Shown one piece after another: positions 24,409-33,076 of a stretch of DNA of 64,000 nt (position 1 is its first letter; each line of letters opens with the position of its first letter). Both the position numbers and the translations under genes were made by a program. The notes beneath the pieces were generated by a model. It saw only the letters and a list, made by a program, of their open reading frames with translations, had not been told where the DNA came from and did not search any database. This DNA comes from Paenibacillus sedimenti (lineage in GTDB: Bacteria > Bacillota > Bacilli > Paenibacillales > NBRC-103111), in the NCBI RefSeq assembly GCF_014534655.1, contig NZ_JACVVD010000004.1, positions 1 through 64,000 on the forward strand, in the 5' to 3' direction.

Positions 24409-25418
24409 ATAAACGGAACATTCATACTTTCGTCATGCGCTTCCTCGAAGCTTTCGACTGCACCATTCTTGAAAAAACACCAACCTATGTGACCGCCAAG
24501 CTCTCTCCTGAAGCGGATAAAGAGATGACCGGCCGCCCGTATTATTGGAGTTTCGTAGAACGCACTGGAACGGCTCCGGAGACGATGACCTATAAGTTTG
24601 TTTTCGATCCTGAGCAATTGAAAGCGGAAGCAAAGCCGAAAGCTGCAGCCATAGCCGTCAAACCGTCTGCGGCAACTAACAGCACAAGCCCGGGCACGAC
24701 TGCGGGCAACGCTCCGAGTCAACCGACACTAGCGCAGGACAGCAGTTCGGACAGTATCCTTGGCCGTTATTTTGGCTTCGTTCCAACAACGGTCACGGCT
24801 CGCGTTCCGCAGGATGAGGTCACGTTCGGCAGTCGCCGGCTGGAACAAATCTTCGGCATCGTTCGCGCGCGGGGCCGCTTCGTTCATTTATTCGAAGAAC
24901 CCTTCCCTATGGGAGCATCCATGCATCATACTCTCGTCTATGATACTTGGTTCTGTGTCAACTACAAGGTCGAGCTGGCTTGCGACCGCAAACGAAGCGA
25001 GATTCATTCCCTTGCGATTCAGCTGAACAACGGCGAAATCCGGGAGCATTTTCATAAGTATTTGTTGACCAAGAGTTTATCTCCCAAGCTGCCGGCGAAC
25101 AGCCACATTCTTCCCGATATGATCTCGTTGCCGAAAGCCATAAATGCCCTTGAAATGACATTAGAGCGCAAAATCAGCGCGTATAACCACAGTTGGGCGG
25201 ATGAAGCCAATGAGCAGCACCGCAGCGAAATTAATCGTGTCGAAGCCTATTATAACGGGCTTTTATTGAGCGTCGAGCCGGACAAAAGGAATGAAATCGA
25301 AGCCCAATGCCGTAATCGGCTGCAGGAGATAGACTGGCAGTATAAGCCGCGAATCGTGGTTTCTGTCATCAATTGCGGTCTGTTCCACTTGAACTCGGGC
25401 CGAGCAACCAGAAACTGA
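24405..25418 (+). CDS. yqhG: YqhG family protein
   Basis: The 337-residue protein starts within the yqhH stop codon (ATGA) and is surely cotranslated. It has MNKRNIHTFVMRFLEAFDC at the start and a YYWSFVERTG segment, as in B. subtilis YqhG, with a low-complexity Ala/Thr/Ser insert at about residues 70-115. No catalytic motif is visible. The constant pairing with YqhH suggests a partner of that helicase; function is unknown. Confidence 0.85.
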   Translation: MNKRNIHTFVMRFLEAFDCTILEKTPTYVTAKLSPEADKEMTGRPYYWSFVERTGTAPETMTYKFVFDPEQLKAEAKPKAAAIAVKPSAATNSTSPGTTAGNAPSQPTLAQDSSSDSILGRYFGFVPTTVTARVPQDEVTFGSRRLEQIFGIVRARGRFVHLFEEPFPMGASMHHTLVYDTWFCVNYKVELACDRKRSEIHSLAIQLNNGEIREHFHKYLLTKSLSPKLPANSHILPDMISLPKAINALEMTLERKISAYNHSWADEANEQHRSEINRVEAYYNGLLLSVEPDKRNEIEAQCRNRLQEIDWQYKPRIVVSVINCGLFHLNSGRATRN

Positions 25419-25533
25419 CGCGAGTCGCTAAAACTTCGCAAATCTGCCGCTACAGGTTCTAACATTCTTTTTAAGACAATAGAATTACAATAGAAACATA
25501 CAAATGAGAGGTTCTAGATTGGTAGGTGATTCC

Positions 25534-26484
25534 ATGTTGAAAAAGTGGACGACCTGGTCAATGGCATGTTTGATCAGTTTAAGTACTTTCGTGAGCATAC
25601 CTATTCATATTTCCGCCGTTGATGACGCAAAGCGGACAAGCCTTGTTCAACCGCCATCTGAGACTGTTGCCGTGGCCATTACGAAACCCGCTATCAATAC
25701 GCGCAGCGAACTGCCTTTGGCAGACTCCGTAAATAAGTGGAAGCTCGCTTTATCCCGTGAACAGGGCTTTGAGAACTGGCAGCAGGCCGCATGGCACAGC
25801 TATCCGCTCGGTCCGGGAACGCACGGATGGGTGATTATTCTCGGTGAGCAGGGGCACGAAGTCGGCTATATGATTGTGCATGCGGCAGAAGACGGCTCAT
25901 TCCGATTGACCGAATTTGGAACCGGCGACAGTCCTTTATTCAGCCTCACGACGCTGTATCGTTCTTTGGTACAGCAGGAACTCATTTCCGATACTACATC
26001 ATTCACCGATTTCATCCGCAATGACGCCATCATCAAAGAACGTTTATATATGGATTCGCTTACAGCCATTTGGAAAATTTCGATTGGAGACGAGTCCTAC
26101 TATCTGGATGCAAAATCCGGTGAACTGCTGCCGCTCGATCACGATCCAACGGCCAAGCTCGCATACACACATGTAAGCGGAACTGAATTATCGGGCAGCG
26201 TTAATGACCTCACACTGCCTGCCTTTGACCCTTATGAGCGTCTCCCTTGGGTGCAAGGCAAACCGCTTCACGTAGTAAACCTGAATGAGCTCAAAGGAGC
26301 GTTGAAGCAAAAAAACAAACTGACTTATGTGACTGAACTTTATGACAACCAAGTAACATTGCCGCTTGCAGTAATCGGATATAAGCAATGGGGCCATGGC
26401 GAGCCTTATCTCGCTGTTGATCACGTAGGGCCGCGATATGTGCTTTTGAAGGAAGCGCTGGAGCAAGGTAATGTCTATCCTTAA
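25534..26484 (+). CDS. Secreted protein of unknown function with PepSY-like segment
   Basis: Starting at ATG 25534 (TAGGTGATTCC upstream), the 316-residue product has a signal peptide (MLKKWTTWSMACLISLSTFV, then a small-residue cleavage area near HISAVDD). The mature part includes IWKISIGDESYYLDAKSGELL, which looks like a PepSY-type strand pair. An in-frame ATG at 25504 would add ten residues before the lysines and is less likely. It ends at a strong terminator. Perhaps a cell-envelope protein; no enzyme motif is seen. Confidence 0.7.
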   Translation: MLKKWTTWSMACLISLSTFVSIPIHISAVDDAKRTSLVQPPSETVAVAITKPAINTRSELPLADSVNKWKLALSREQGFENWQQAAWHSYPLGPGTHGWVIILGEQGHEVGYMIVHAAEDGSFRLTEFGTGDSPLFSLTTLYRSLVQQELISDTTSFTDFIRNDAIIKERLYMDSLTAIWKISIGDESYYLDAKSGELLPLDHDPTAKLAYTHVSGTELSGSVNDLTLPAFDPYERLPWVQGKPLHVVNLNELKGALKQKNKLTYVTELYDNQVTLPLAVIGYKQWGHGEPYLAVDHVGPRYVLLKEALEQGNVYP

Positions 26485-26487
26485 ATT

Positions 26488-26523
26488 AAAGCCTTAGACC
26501 GAATCATGAAGGTCTAAGGCTTT
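26488..26523. terminator. Bidirectional terminator
   Basis: AAAGCCTTAGACC pairs perfectly with GGTCTAAGGCTTT around a 10-base loop. It serves the secreted-protein gene on the left and the convergent SGNH hydrolase gene on the right. Confidence 0.88.
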
Positions 26524-26528
26524 ATCTT

Positions 26529-27179
26529 TTACTTCCACTCAAAACCGATCGCCCGCAGAAAAGCATTCGCCAAAACCGTATGCCCCACGTTATTAGGATG
26601 CACCCGATCCCATGCAATGTATGCCGGGTAGTATTCTTTGAGCACTGGCTCAAAAGCAGCTTGCGTATCTACGAACACCGATCCGGTTCCCTCAGCTATT
26701 CGTTTCACAACCTGACCATATTGATCCATCTTTTGCCGCATGGCATCTTGCGGATTCGGTTCAATGTAGAATGGAGTCATCAACACAATGCCTTTGACAC
26801 TAGGCTTTGTCTGCTCAACAAGCTCTAGCAGAGTACGTTCATAAGTTGCGATATCTACGTGTGTCTCGGTGATTTTGGGGGAGTCAAACTGTCTCCAGAC
26901 GTCATTGATCCCAATCATGACAGACAACCAGTCCGGCTTTAGGTCCAATACATCCGTCTGCCATCTGTCTTTTAGATGCAGGACTGTATTTCCGCTTGTC
27001 CCGACATTCACTGTCCGAATTTGCAGTTCCGGGTAGGAAGTGTTCAGATGACCATCCACTAAAGATACATATCCTTTGCCCAGCGCTCCGAAAAGTCCTT
27101 CGCCAATCGGTCTTGCGCGCTCACAATCGGTAACGGAATCCCCTATCATAACCAGCTTATCGTTTTTTTGCAGTTTCAT
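26529..27179 (-). CDS. SGNH/GDSL-type esterase or lipase
   Basis: The 216-residue protein has the SGNH blocks: GDSVTD (catalytic serine, block I), a glycine in NVGTSGNTV, GINDVWR (block III asparagine) and WDRVHPN with the catalytic Asp-His pair. It has no signal peptide, so it should act inside the cell on an acyl or acetyl ester, possibly as a carbohydrate deacetylase. ATG 27179 is chosen because GGAAGGGGAGACG is 6 bases upstream; an upstream ATG at 27209 has no good site. Confidence 0.88.
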   Translation of the reverse strand: MKLQKNDKLVMIGDSVTDCERARPIGEGLFGALGKGYVSLVDGHLNTSYPELQIRTVNVGTSGNTVLHLKDRWQTDVLDLKPDWLSVMIGINDVWRQFDSPKITETHVDIATYERTLLELVEQTKPSVKGIVLMTPFYIEPNPQDAMRQKMDQYGQVVKRIAEGTGSVFVDTQAAFEPVLKEYYPAYIAWDRVHPNNVGHTVLANAFLRAIGFEWK

Positions 27180-27238
27180 TTTTCGTCTCCCCTTCCAATT
27201 TAAATCCATAATATTGTATTCGATGATAGCAACAAAAA

Positions 27239-27291
27239 ACCTCCTAAGGAGGTGAAGGGTAACGAGCTTTACCCAAACAACCTTAGGAGGT
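27239..27291 (-). terminator. Long hairpin terminator of yqzE
   Basis: ACCTCCTAAGG pairs perfectly with CCTTAGGAGGT; on the - strand it is followed by TTTTTTG. The left arm together with AGGAGGT also forms a small local palindrome. It ends leftward transcription from yqzE ahead of the SGNH gene. Confidence 0.75.
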
Positions 27292-27296
27292 ATGAT

Positions 27297-27488
27297 TCAT
27301 TTTTTTATTTTTGTTCGTTCAATGAGCATTCGAGTCGCCAGGGGCAGCATGCCAAACCATCGCGTTTGCCAGCTTTCCCTTTGTTCTTTCATGTTCGCTT
27401 TAGCCTGTTTGCGAACATCTTTGGGCGTCTCGATATAGGTGATGACCTGCTGGGTTATGAACTTCACCAGTTCATCGCTTTTCGCCAT
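27297..27488 (-). CDS. yqzE: YqzE family protein
   Basis: The 63-residue protein (KFITQQVITYIETPKDVRK then RWFGMLPLATRMLIE) matches YqzE, a small protein found near the comG operon in B. subtilis (identified from memory of the family). It has basic, helical character and no membrane segment. The ATG at 27488 has GGAAGG upstream. Function is unknown. Confidence 0.8.
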   Translation of the reverse strand: MAKSDELVKFITQQVITYIETPKDVRKQAKANMKEQRESWQTRWFGMLPLATRMLIERTKIKK

Positions 27489-27566
27489 ACTTCCACCTGC
27501 CTTCCCTCCCTATTTTATCCATATAGGATCATGCCTAAACGGAATAGACAGGCGGAAGAAGTTGAT

Positions 27567-27848
27567 TTACACGACTTTGCCGCCGCTTTCGGTCACGATT
27601 TTATCAGCAAACGATTTAATCGTCCCGCAACCGAGCAGCATTGGCTTATTGACACATTGCAGTAATAAGGTTTGACCGTTCGTATCCCAAGCATACTGAA
27701 AACCGACACTCATCCCTGCGACCGTAATCGTGAACTTCCCTGAAGCCGCGTTCGGAATCGTGAAGCCTTGTCTTCTTCCTACATTTTGCAAGCTTTTAAA
27801 GACCGAAGACGTTATCCCTCTATACGTCCAAGTGCTGCATGCCGCCAC
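27567..27848 (-). CDS. Small hypothetical protein (93 aa)
   Basis: Start GTG at 27848 with GGAGATGACCTG upstream. The product is beta-rich (KFTITVAGMSVGFQYAWDTN and QTLLLQCVNKPMLLGCGTIKS) with four cysteines and no signal peptide or membrane helix. It appears to be one of the conserved small Paenibacillus proteins of unknown role. It is transcribed leftward, ahead of yqzE. Confidence 0.6.
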   Translation of the reverse strand: MAACSTWTYRGITSSVFKSLQNVGRRQGFTIPNAASGKFTITVAGMSVGFQYAWDTNGQTLLLQCVNKPMLLGCGTIKSFADKIVTESGGKVV

Positions 27849-28000
27849 CAGGTCATCTCCTCTCTACTTGGATATGATCATTAAATTGTATGTGGCGAGT
27901 GAGGAAATCGTGCTTGTTTCGCTTTATAAATCCATTAGCTTCTATTCTTGTTTTCCCCGCATATACTAGAACAAATAGAGAGAAAGAGGTGCTTGCAAGA

Positions 28001-28306
28001 ATGTGGAAACGGATGCTCAAAACCGAGCTCCTCGAGATCCGGATGGACGAGTCCAATCGACTGTTTGAGGTTCAATTATACGGGAACATAGAGGATACAA
28101 TCCCTGTTGTACGGCTAGGCCATGCTGATCTTATCGAGCTGATGCATACATTACTGGAAATTAACCGGACTTTTCGCGGAGACTTGCCATACTATGCTGC
28201 CGGAGAAAAGAGTGAACAATCTACTCATAGTTTCATAGATAGGCAAAATCAACCGAAATTGCCTGTCAGCGCAGAAAAAAGCACCTCCGCTTCGATGCAC
28301 GCATAA
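28001..28306 (+). CDS. Hypothetical protein (101 aa)
   Basis: The ATG at 28001 has AAAGAGGTG about 10 bases upstream; an open frame extends further up to 27890 without a ribosome site. The product starts MWKRMLKTELLEIRMDE, has a two-strand section (NRLFEVQLYGNIEDTIPVV) and a disordered C-terminus. No family was recognised. Its stop codon lies within the loop of its terminator. Confidence 0.6.
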   Translation: MWKRMLKTELLEIRMDESNRLFEVQLYGNIEDTIPVVRLGHADLIELMHTLLEINRTFRGDLPYYAAGEKSEQSTHSFIDRQNQPKLPVSAEKSTSASMHA

Positions 28307-28330
28307 TCGTGTATCGAAGCGGAGGTGCTT
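28279..28330. terminator. Bidirectional terminator enclosing a stop codon
   Basis: AAGCACCTCCGCTTCGAT pairs with ATCGAAGCGGAGGTGCTT (18 bp). The TAA of the 101-residue gene (28304-28306) is in the loop. It separates this gene from the convergent BI-1 family gene. Confidence 0.9.
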
Positions 28331-28355
28331 CCTTTTCTAGTTTGTATCTATTCTT

Positions 28356-29009
28356 TTAGTCTCTGTTCAAGCCAACGATGGAGGCCAGAAAACGAAGAAT
28401 GTAAAGGAACAGATTGATGAAATCGAGATAAATGTTCAATGCAGCAAGCGGCACTTCTTCTGAAGCGACACCGTCACGGTATTGAGCTACATCATAGAGA
28501 ACCCAACCGCTGAAAATAAGAATACCGATTAGTGACCAGACCAGATTCATCACAGAGCCGAAGGAAACGAACAAAGAAATTAAGCTCATCAGAACAAGCC
28601 CGATCGTGCCTGCGAACAAGAAGCCGCCTAGAAAGCTAAAATCGCGTTTGGAGCGGTGAGCGTAAAAGGCAAGTCCTCCAAAAATGGCTGCAGTCGCAAA
28701 GAACGCTCCCGATACGACATTTGCACCAAGCAATCCGCCATAATTCATAATGACCGGATACAACGTGACCCCCGAGATCGCTGTAAAAGCATACAGGAAT
28801 CCATACCCGATATGTTTGCCGCGAATCCTGATCACTATAGCTGCTACCAACATAACCAATTCAGCTACGACGAAAAGCATAATCATTGACGGCGGAACGA
28901 CGATAGCACCGATCAGCGTTCCCAAAAAGGAAACCAGAAGCGAAATCGCAAACGTCTGAAGCACATGGGCAAAGCTGCCCTGATGTGAAACCGTAACGGT
29001 TCTTTCCAT
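28356..29009 (-). CDS. Bax inhibitor-1/YbhL-like membrane protein
   Basis: The 217-residue product from ATG 29009 (AAAGGGGATG upstream) has about seven hydrophobic helices and the family C-terminal pattern VLYDVAQYRDGVASEEVPLAALNIYLDFINLFLYILR. BI-1 (TMBIM) proteins are membrane proteins linked to calcium leak and stress; the bacterial role is uncertain. The earlier in-frame start at 29066 has no ribosome site. It is a single-gene unit. Confidence 0.87.
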   Translation of the reverse strand: MERTVTVSHQGSFAHVLQTFAISLLVSFLGTLIGAIVVPPSMIMLFVVAELVMLVAAIVIRIRGKHIGYGFLYAFTAISGVTLYPVIMNYGGLLGANVVSGAFFATAAIFGGLAFYAHRSKRDFSFLGGFLFAGTIGLVLMSLISLFVSFGSVMNLVWSLIGILIFSGWVLYDVAQYRDGVASEEVPLAALNIYLDFINLFLYILRFLASIVGLNRD

Positions 29010-29164
29010 GGAAATTTCATCCCCTTTTGAAAATAAGTACAATCTTATATTATGTATTATACTCAACTTTCATGTAAGCTGCCAGATTGTATTGCATCGG
29101 ACTTCGGCTCTCAATAGCTCACTGCATCCATCAAGGATACAGTGAGCTATTTCATGATTAAGCA

Positions 29165-29845
29165 TTAGCAGCAGATGGTGCTGATATCCCGTGTGACCCA
29201 TTTTCTGCCTAAAGGTGTTCGGTAGAATATGCGTTCAATAATTGCGAACAACGAATTCGTTGTCCAATAAAGCCCAATAGCAACAGGAGCCGTCCAAATG
29301 ATAACTGACATGATAATAACCATGATCAGAGGCAATGTCATTCGAGTCAACAACGACCCCGTTACGGCGACTTCATTCGTGAGCGGAAGTATCATGCTGA
29401 TGAAAGTAACAACCGCATATAGAAGTGGCACAACATGAAGCGGATCACTTACTCCGAGCGTGGCAACCCATGGTACTAGATGACTCGTCATCGTCATACC
29501 ATGCTCCGTGAAAACGCGGTATAGGCCAAAGAATAGCGGGGCTTGCAGCAAAGAAACCGTGATCAAAGACATCGGTTTGACGCCGAATTGTTGGTATGCC
29601 TTACTTGTCTCTTGCAGAAGCTTCATCTGGTCGTGCGCGAATTTGTGTTTGATCTCAGCTAGTAGAGGCTGCATCTTCGATTGGCGGATCATCTGCCTTG
29701 CTGTTCGCAGATTAAAAGGAAATAGCAGCACCCTGACCAGCAGGGTCAGCAGAATAATGGCGAGGCCCCAGTCTAATGTCATACTGTGAAACCAAGATAA
29801 ACCAGTGAACAAAAGCTTTATGATAGGTTGAAATATCGAATCCAT
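29165..29845 (-). CDS. yidC: YidC/Oxa1-family membrane protein insertase
   Basis: The 226-residue protein shows the Oxa1/YidC core: WGLAIILLTLLVRVLLFPFN (TM with conserved Arg), the cytoplasmic loop with SKMQPLLAEIKHKF, LLQAPLFFGLYRVF and a final WTAPVAIGLYWTTNSLFAIIER. It inserts membrane proteins together with or without SecYEG. No lipobox is seen at the N-terminus, unlike SpoIIIJ and YqjG. It is likely a second, non-essential homologue. GGAGGAATTGGAGAA precedes the ATG. Confidence 0.88.
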   Translation of the reverse strand: MDSIFQPIIKLLFTGLSWFHSMTLDWGLAIILLTLLVRVLLFPFNLRTARQMIRQSKMQPLLAEIKHKFAHDQMKLLQETSKAYQQFGVKPMSLITVSLLQAPLFFGLYRVFTEHGMTMTSHLVPWVATLGVSDPLHVVPLLYAVVTFISMILPLTNEVAVTGSLLTRMTLPLIMVIIMSVIIWTAPVAIGLYWTTNSLFAIIERIFYRTPLGRKWVTRDISTICC

Positions 29846-29852
29846 TTCTCCA

Positions 29853-30149
29853 ATTCCTCCTCGTATTCATGAGCATCGTTTGATCATTTTCATGAAAACG
29901 TAAGGAATCTGCTTCTTCATCCTTCTGTCCTTGCAAAGCTTTACGTGCGGGTATTTTTCTTCGAACCCTGAGCAAACAAGGACTTGTTGCTTGGCTGTTC
30001 CATGCAGCCGGGAGTTGTATAACCGAAATATCCGTATGTCGAATCGGCGGCACCGGATGAATGGCGCCATAATATCCGATAATCAAACTGCTCAGACCTA
30101 GCAGTAAGACGACCACCGACCAATCAAATGAACCTTCCAACCGGTTACC
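29853..30149 (-). CDS. Possible small membrane protein upstream of yidC (uncertain)
   Basis: A TTG at about 30149 (AAGGAGGTGGTAACCGG upstream) starts a frame with one clear membrane segment (FDWSVVVLLLGLSSLIIGYYGAI). The frame then becomes basic and unlike a folded protein and stays open into yidC, ending at 29712, so the true 3' boundary is unclear and a frameshift is possible. The good ribosome site is the only strong sign that translation starts here. The end given is the point before yidC. Confidence 0.3.
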
Positions 30150-30284
30150 ACCTCCTTAATTTAAAATACGTTGATTTAAAGTAACGGTTTCATATCGAAT
30201 ACATAAGAAAGTCCCCGGTACGAAAAGCATAACCTGAAAAACATCTTTGCGGTCTTGCTCATCACATATAAATTCTTATATGTG

Positions 30285-30328
30285 AAAAAGACCATGATAC
30301 CTACGAAAGTAGATGTCATGGTCTTTTT
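30285..30328 (-). terminator. Terminator of tRNA-Leu
   Basis: AAAAAGACCATGA pairs with TCATGGTCTTTTT and lies just beyond the 3' end of the tRNA on the - strand. Confidence 0.85.
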
Positions 30329-30333
30329 TATGA

Positions 30334-30418
<85 letters not shown>

Positions 30419-30559
30419 AAGCTGCCGATTGAACAAGTTCATTTAGCGGCGACAAAAAACAATATATCACGGAATCACATTCAAGTCAACGAATATTTAC
30501 AACCTTCGTATAGATATCGAGCAATATCCGAAAGCTAAACCCAAAAGGAGGAATAACCA

Positions 30560-30742
30560 TTGGATCAAAAAGAAATTGACGAATTAGAGCCGAAATATAC
30601 CGGTAACCAGCGGGATCTGACTGAAGGTGAAGCAGAAGCTATCGTACATGATCCGAATTATCGTAATGAGGCCGATGATGAATTAGGCATTGATCGCAGT
30701 ATAGCAAACGGTTTAGCATACGGTATTTTCCGCAGAACCTGA
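30560..30742 (+). CDS. Small acidic hypothetical protein (60 aa)
   Basis: Start TTG 30560 follows AAAGGAGG by 9 bases. The acidic product (KEIDELEPKYTGNQRDLTEG, then EADDELGIDRSIANGLAYGIF) is hydrophilic with no known domain. A hairpin terminator follows. Strong ribosome site and own terminator support a real gene. Confidence 0.65.
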   Translation: MDQKEIDELEPKYTGNQRDLTEGEAEAIVHDPNYRNEADDELGIDRSIANGLAYGIFRRT

Positions 30743-30769
30743 ATAAGACGTCTATGATTAATTATCGAG

Positions 30770-30807
30770 AGCTTTACTGACCGGATCGAAGTCAGTAAGG
30801 CTTTTTT
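30770..30807. terminator. Bidirectional terminator overlapping the end of cbiZ
   Basis: AGCTTTACTGAC pairs with GTCAGTAAGGCT and is followed by TTTTT. It serves the 60-residue gene; its right arm contains the cbiZ stop (30792-30794), so on the - strand it also ends cbiZ transcripts. Confidence 0.8.
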
Positions 30808-31508
30808 CCATATAAACGTCCTGAAGCCACGGTAGCATCATACACAGTTCTTCCAATCAAATATCCTAGTTGAGTAGCTGTACCTGCATACTTATACAAG
30901 CGTCCACGACCCGTCGCGGCAATGAGAACGGCATCTGTCGTTGTACCTGTGGCCGGCAAACCATCCACTTGAACATCCATATCTTGGAGCGCAGCCACCT
31001 TTGCTTCTGTAGCGGTTATCACCGCATTGACCATGGCTGCATCCGTTAAGCAACCATTGATGACTACGATACTATTAATCGTCCCCGGAAATAAAGATGA
31101 TGCAGACAGCCTAGCGCCTGCTCTCGCCTTGTTCCCAAGTCCAACTGTGACCCAAGCCGTTACTTGAAGCTTCTCTCGCAACGGATCTCCAGCTTCTAAA
31201 TCATCCGTTACCCAGCTTAATGAGCTGGTTCCTACATCTCTCACCTTCGCCGCTGTAAGCATGCCCGCTGTTTCAGAAGGGTCTAACCCCTCACTTAGGA
31301 TGAATTTATTCATCTCGGCTATAGGATCGGATTCATTATAATGCTTGTTCACTTGGCGGTTCATCAGACCCGTATATGTACCAAAGCCGCCGCCACAAGG
31401 CGATGAATTCAAGGTTTTAAGCGGAGTCTTGCTTTTAATTAGCATATATTCGCCTTGTTGTGAGACAATCCGTTCCATCGTGATTCCTTGAATTTGCATA
31501 TCAGTCAA
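30792..31508 (-). CDS. cbiZ: Adenosylcobinamide amidohydrolase CbiZ
   Basis: The 238-residue protein shows the CbiZ pattern LKTLNSSPCGGGFGTYTGLMNRQV, GMLTAAKVRDV, INGCLTDAAMVNAVITATEAK and ATGTTTDAVLIAAT. The enzyme cuts the aminopropanol side chain of adenosylcobinamide so the corrin ring can be salvaged to cobalamin. I start at TTG 31508, 8 bases after AAGGAG. The B12-dependent reductase NrdJ in this window is a consumer of the cofactor. No cobalamin riboswitch is visible upstream. Confidence 0.88.
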   Translation of the reverse strand: MTDMQIQGITMERIVSQQGEYMLIKSKTPLKTLNSSPCGGGFGTYTGLMNRQVNKHYNESDPIAEMNKFILSEGLDPSETAGMLTAAKVRDVGTSSLSWVTDDLEAGDPLREKLQVTAWVTVGLGNKARAGARLSASSLFPGTINSIVVINGCLTDAAMVNAVITATEAKVAALQDMDVQVDGLPATGTTTDAVLIAATGRGRLYKYAGTATQLGYLIGRTVYDATVASGRLYGKKPY

Positions 31509-31545
31509 GCCGCACACTCCTTATCGTGGTCGAATCCCACGATCC

Positions 31546-31803
31546 TCATTCATCCTCATCCGAGTAAGGTTCCACAGGTTCTTGAGGAAGCATAAATTCA
31601 GGCGGTCTTTCATCGCCGAATGGTTGGTAGACATAGGCGCGGGAGAGCTTGACGACTCTGCGATTTTTTTTACGAATCAGCACACTCTCATCGTCCCATG
31701 CGACAACAATACCTCTGATATCGTTCGTAGGGTTAACGTCCCGAATAACGCGTAATAACGTGCTTTCTATACGATAAGTATCTAATTGTTCTTCAGTTAT
31801 CAT
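31546..31803 (-). CDS. Small hypothetical protein (85 aa)
   Basis: ATG 31803 is preceded by AGGAGGCAAATT. The product (MITEEQLDTYRIESTLLRVI, then RGIVVAWDDESVLIRKKNRRV) resembles a small SH3- or RNA-binding-like beta barrel with an acidic tail; no family was recognised. It lies 38 bases upstream of cbiZ and could be cotranscribed with it. Confidence 0.6.
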   Translation of the reverse strand: MITEEQLDTYRIESTLLRVIRDVNPTNDIRGIVVAWDDESVLIRKKNRRVVKLSRAYVYQPFGDERPPEFMLPQEPVEPYSDEDE

Positions 31804-31860
31804 AATTTGCCTCCTATTGTAGGGATCATCTGGAAAAAACTTATCCCCTCTAGCATACAC

Positions 31861-32040
31861 AAATTTCTTAAGAGTTCAAATTACATAAAAAGTTGCTTTA
31901 GAGGTTACCTTATTTGTAATGAGCGCAAAATCCGATAATCAAGGGGAAGCTCGAAATGTGGATAAGAAAAAATATTACATCTCTGTAGGTAGCGGAAGTG
32001 CTGGAAAGCAAAGAAGATTCGAATTACGAGTTTGAGAAAT
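31861..32040. other. Intergenic region without recognised gene
   Basis: No open frame with a ribosome site and no structured element was recognised between the 85-residue gene and the terminator at 32041. Confidence 0.5.
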
Positions 32041-32083
32041 AAAAAAAGGCCATGAATCCAAAAAGGATTCATTGGCCTTTTTA
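32041..32083. terminator. Terminator
   Basis: AAAAAGGCCATGAATCC pairs with GGATTCATTGGCCTTTTT (one mismatch) with a short AAAA loop. On the - strand it ends transcription of the 108-residue gene. Confidence 0.85.
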
Positions 32084-32099
32084 TTATATTGGAATGCGA

Positions 32100-32426
32100 T
32101 TAGCTTACATGCTCCTTGGAATCGTTCGTTTCGAACCAAAAATCAAGCACTTTGCTGGACATTACACGTTTTTGAATATATTCCACTTGAGCCGCGGAGA
32201 ATTGCTGCTCCCACTCCATCGAAAGCTCCGTGCAAAGCTTCACTATGGTCAACAGTTCAGACCAAGCGACATAGCGTTTGTACCAAAAAAATTGAGGGTG
32301 TTCAATCATATAGGGATAGAGGTCATCAAACTCTGTATGCTTACAATCAAGAGCACGTTCAAAGTGAGTTTTCGCTTCTCCCAGCTTTGTCATAAAATAT
32401 TCAGCAGAACCATTTTCAATACCCAC
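32100..32426 (-). CDS. Hypothetical protein (108 aa)
   Basis: GTG 32426 follows AGAGGAGGCTGACATCT. The helical product (YFMTKLGEAKTHFERALDC, QFFWYKRYVAWSELLTIVKL) is mostly amphipathic helices rich in aromatic residues. No family was recognised. It lies downstream of xpt in the same direction, 80 bases away. Confidence 0.6.
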   Translation of the reverse strand: MGIENGSAEYFMTKLGEAKTHFERALDCKHTEFDDLYPYMIEHPQFFWYKRYVAWSELLTIVKLCTELSMEWEQQFSAAQVEYIQKRVMSSKVLDFWFETNDSKEHVS

Positions 32427-32506
32427 AGATGTCAGCCTCCTCTCTTACCATGTAATCATTATAAAGGAAAAATCGTTTTCAGGGAAGGCGTAGAGCAGAT
32501 GAAAAA

Positions 32507-33076
32507 TCAGTCAAAAGTGATTTGTCCATTTGCGAGCGAGGCAATGCGCGCCAAAGATTCCACGCGAATGCCGCGTTCGCGGATCGATTTGCCGCCAGCT
32601 TGAAACAACTTTTCCACAACGATACCGCATCCTACCAGCTCTGCTTCTGCTTTTTCAATAATGCGTATTAAGCCGCGAGCCGCATCACCGTTGGCGATAA
32701 AATCATCGATAAGCAGGATGCGCTCCCCTTTTTTCAATAAATGCGAGGAAACCATTATGTCCGTAACAATGCCTTTGGTAAATGAAGGAACGCGCTCGCT
32801 GTATGTGTCTTGATCCATGGTAAGCGTCTTTTTACGACGGGCGAATACCATAGGAACGCCAAGATGCAAAGCCGTTGCGAAAGCAATAGGAATGCCTGAA
32901 GACTCAACCGTCAACACTTTGTCAGGTTTGCTCTCTCCGAACAATCTGGCAAATTCCTTGCCCATCTCCATGATAAGCACCGGATCCACCTGATGATTCA
33001 GAATGGCGTCCAGCTTGAGAACTTGGTCCGATACGACGACACCCACTTCTAAGATCCGCTGCTTCAATAATTCCAT
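32507..33076 (-). CDS. xpt: Xanthine phosphoribosyltransferase
   Basis: The 189-residue type I phosphoribosyltransferase has the PRPP-binding ILLIDDFIANGDAARGL motif, and VESSGIPIAFATALHLGVP with FARRKKTLTMDQDTYSERVPSFT, as in Xpt. It converts xanthine and PRPP to XMP for purine salvage. AGGAGGTCATCAAA precedes the ATG. In B. subtilis xpt is controlled by a guanine riboswitch and PurR; neither is recognisable here, but two hairpins occur upstream. Confidence 0.93.
   Translation of the reverse strand: MELLKQRILEVGVVVSDQVLKLDAILNHQVDPVLIMEMGKEFARLFGESKPDKVLTVESSGIPIAFATALHLGVPMVFARRKKTLTMDQDTYSERVPSFTKGIVTDIMVSSHLLKKGERILLIDDFIANGDAARGLIRIIEKAEAELVGCGIVVEKLFQAGGKSIRERGIRVESLARIASLANGQITFD

Noticed and set aside
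32052-32603. Open frame across the xpt-downstream region on the + strand
   Set aside because: It runs antisense through a terminator, the 108-residue gene and the xpt end, with no ribosome site.
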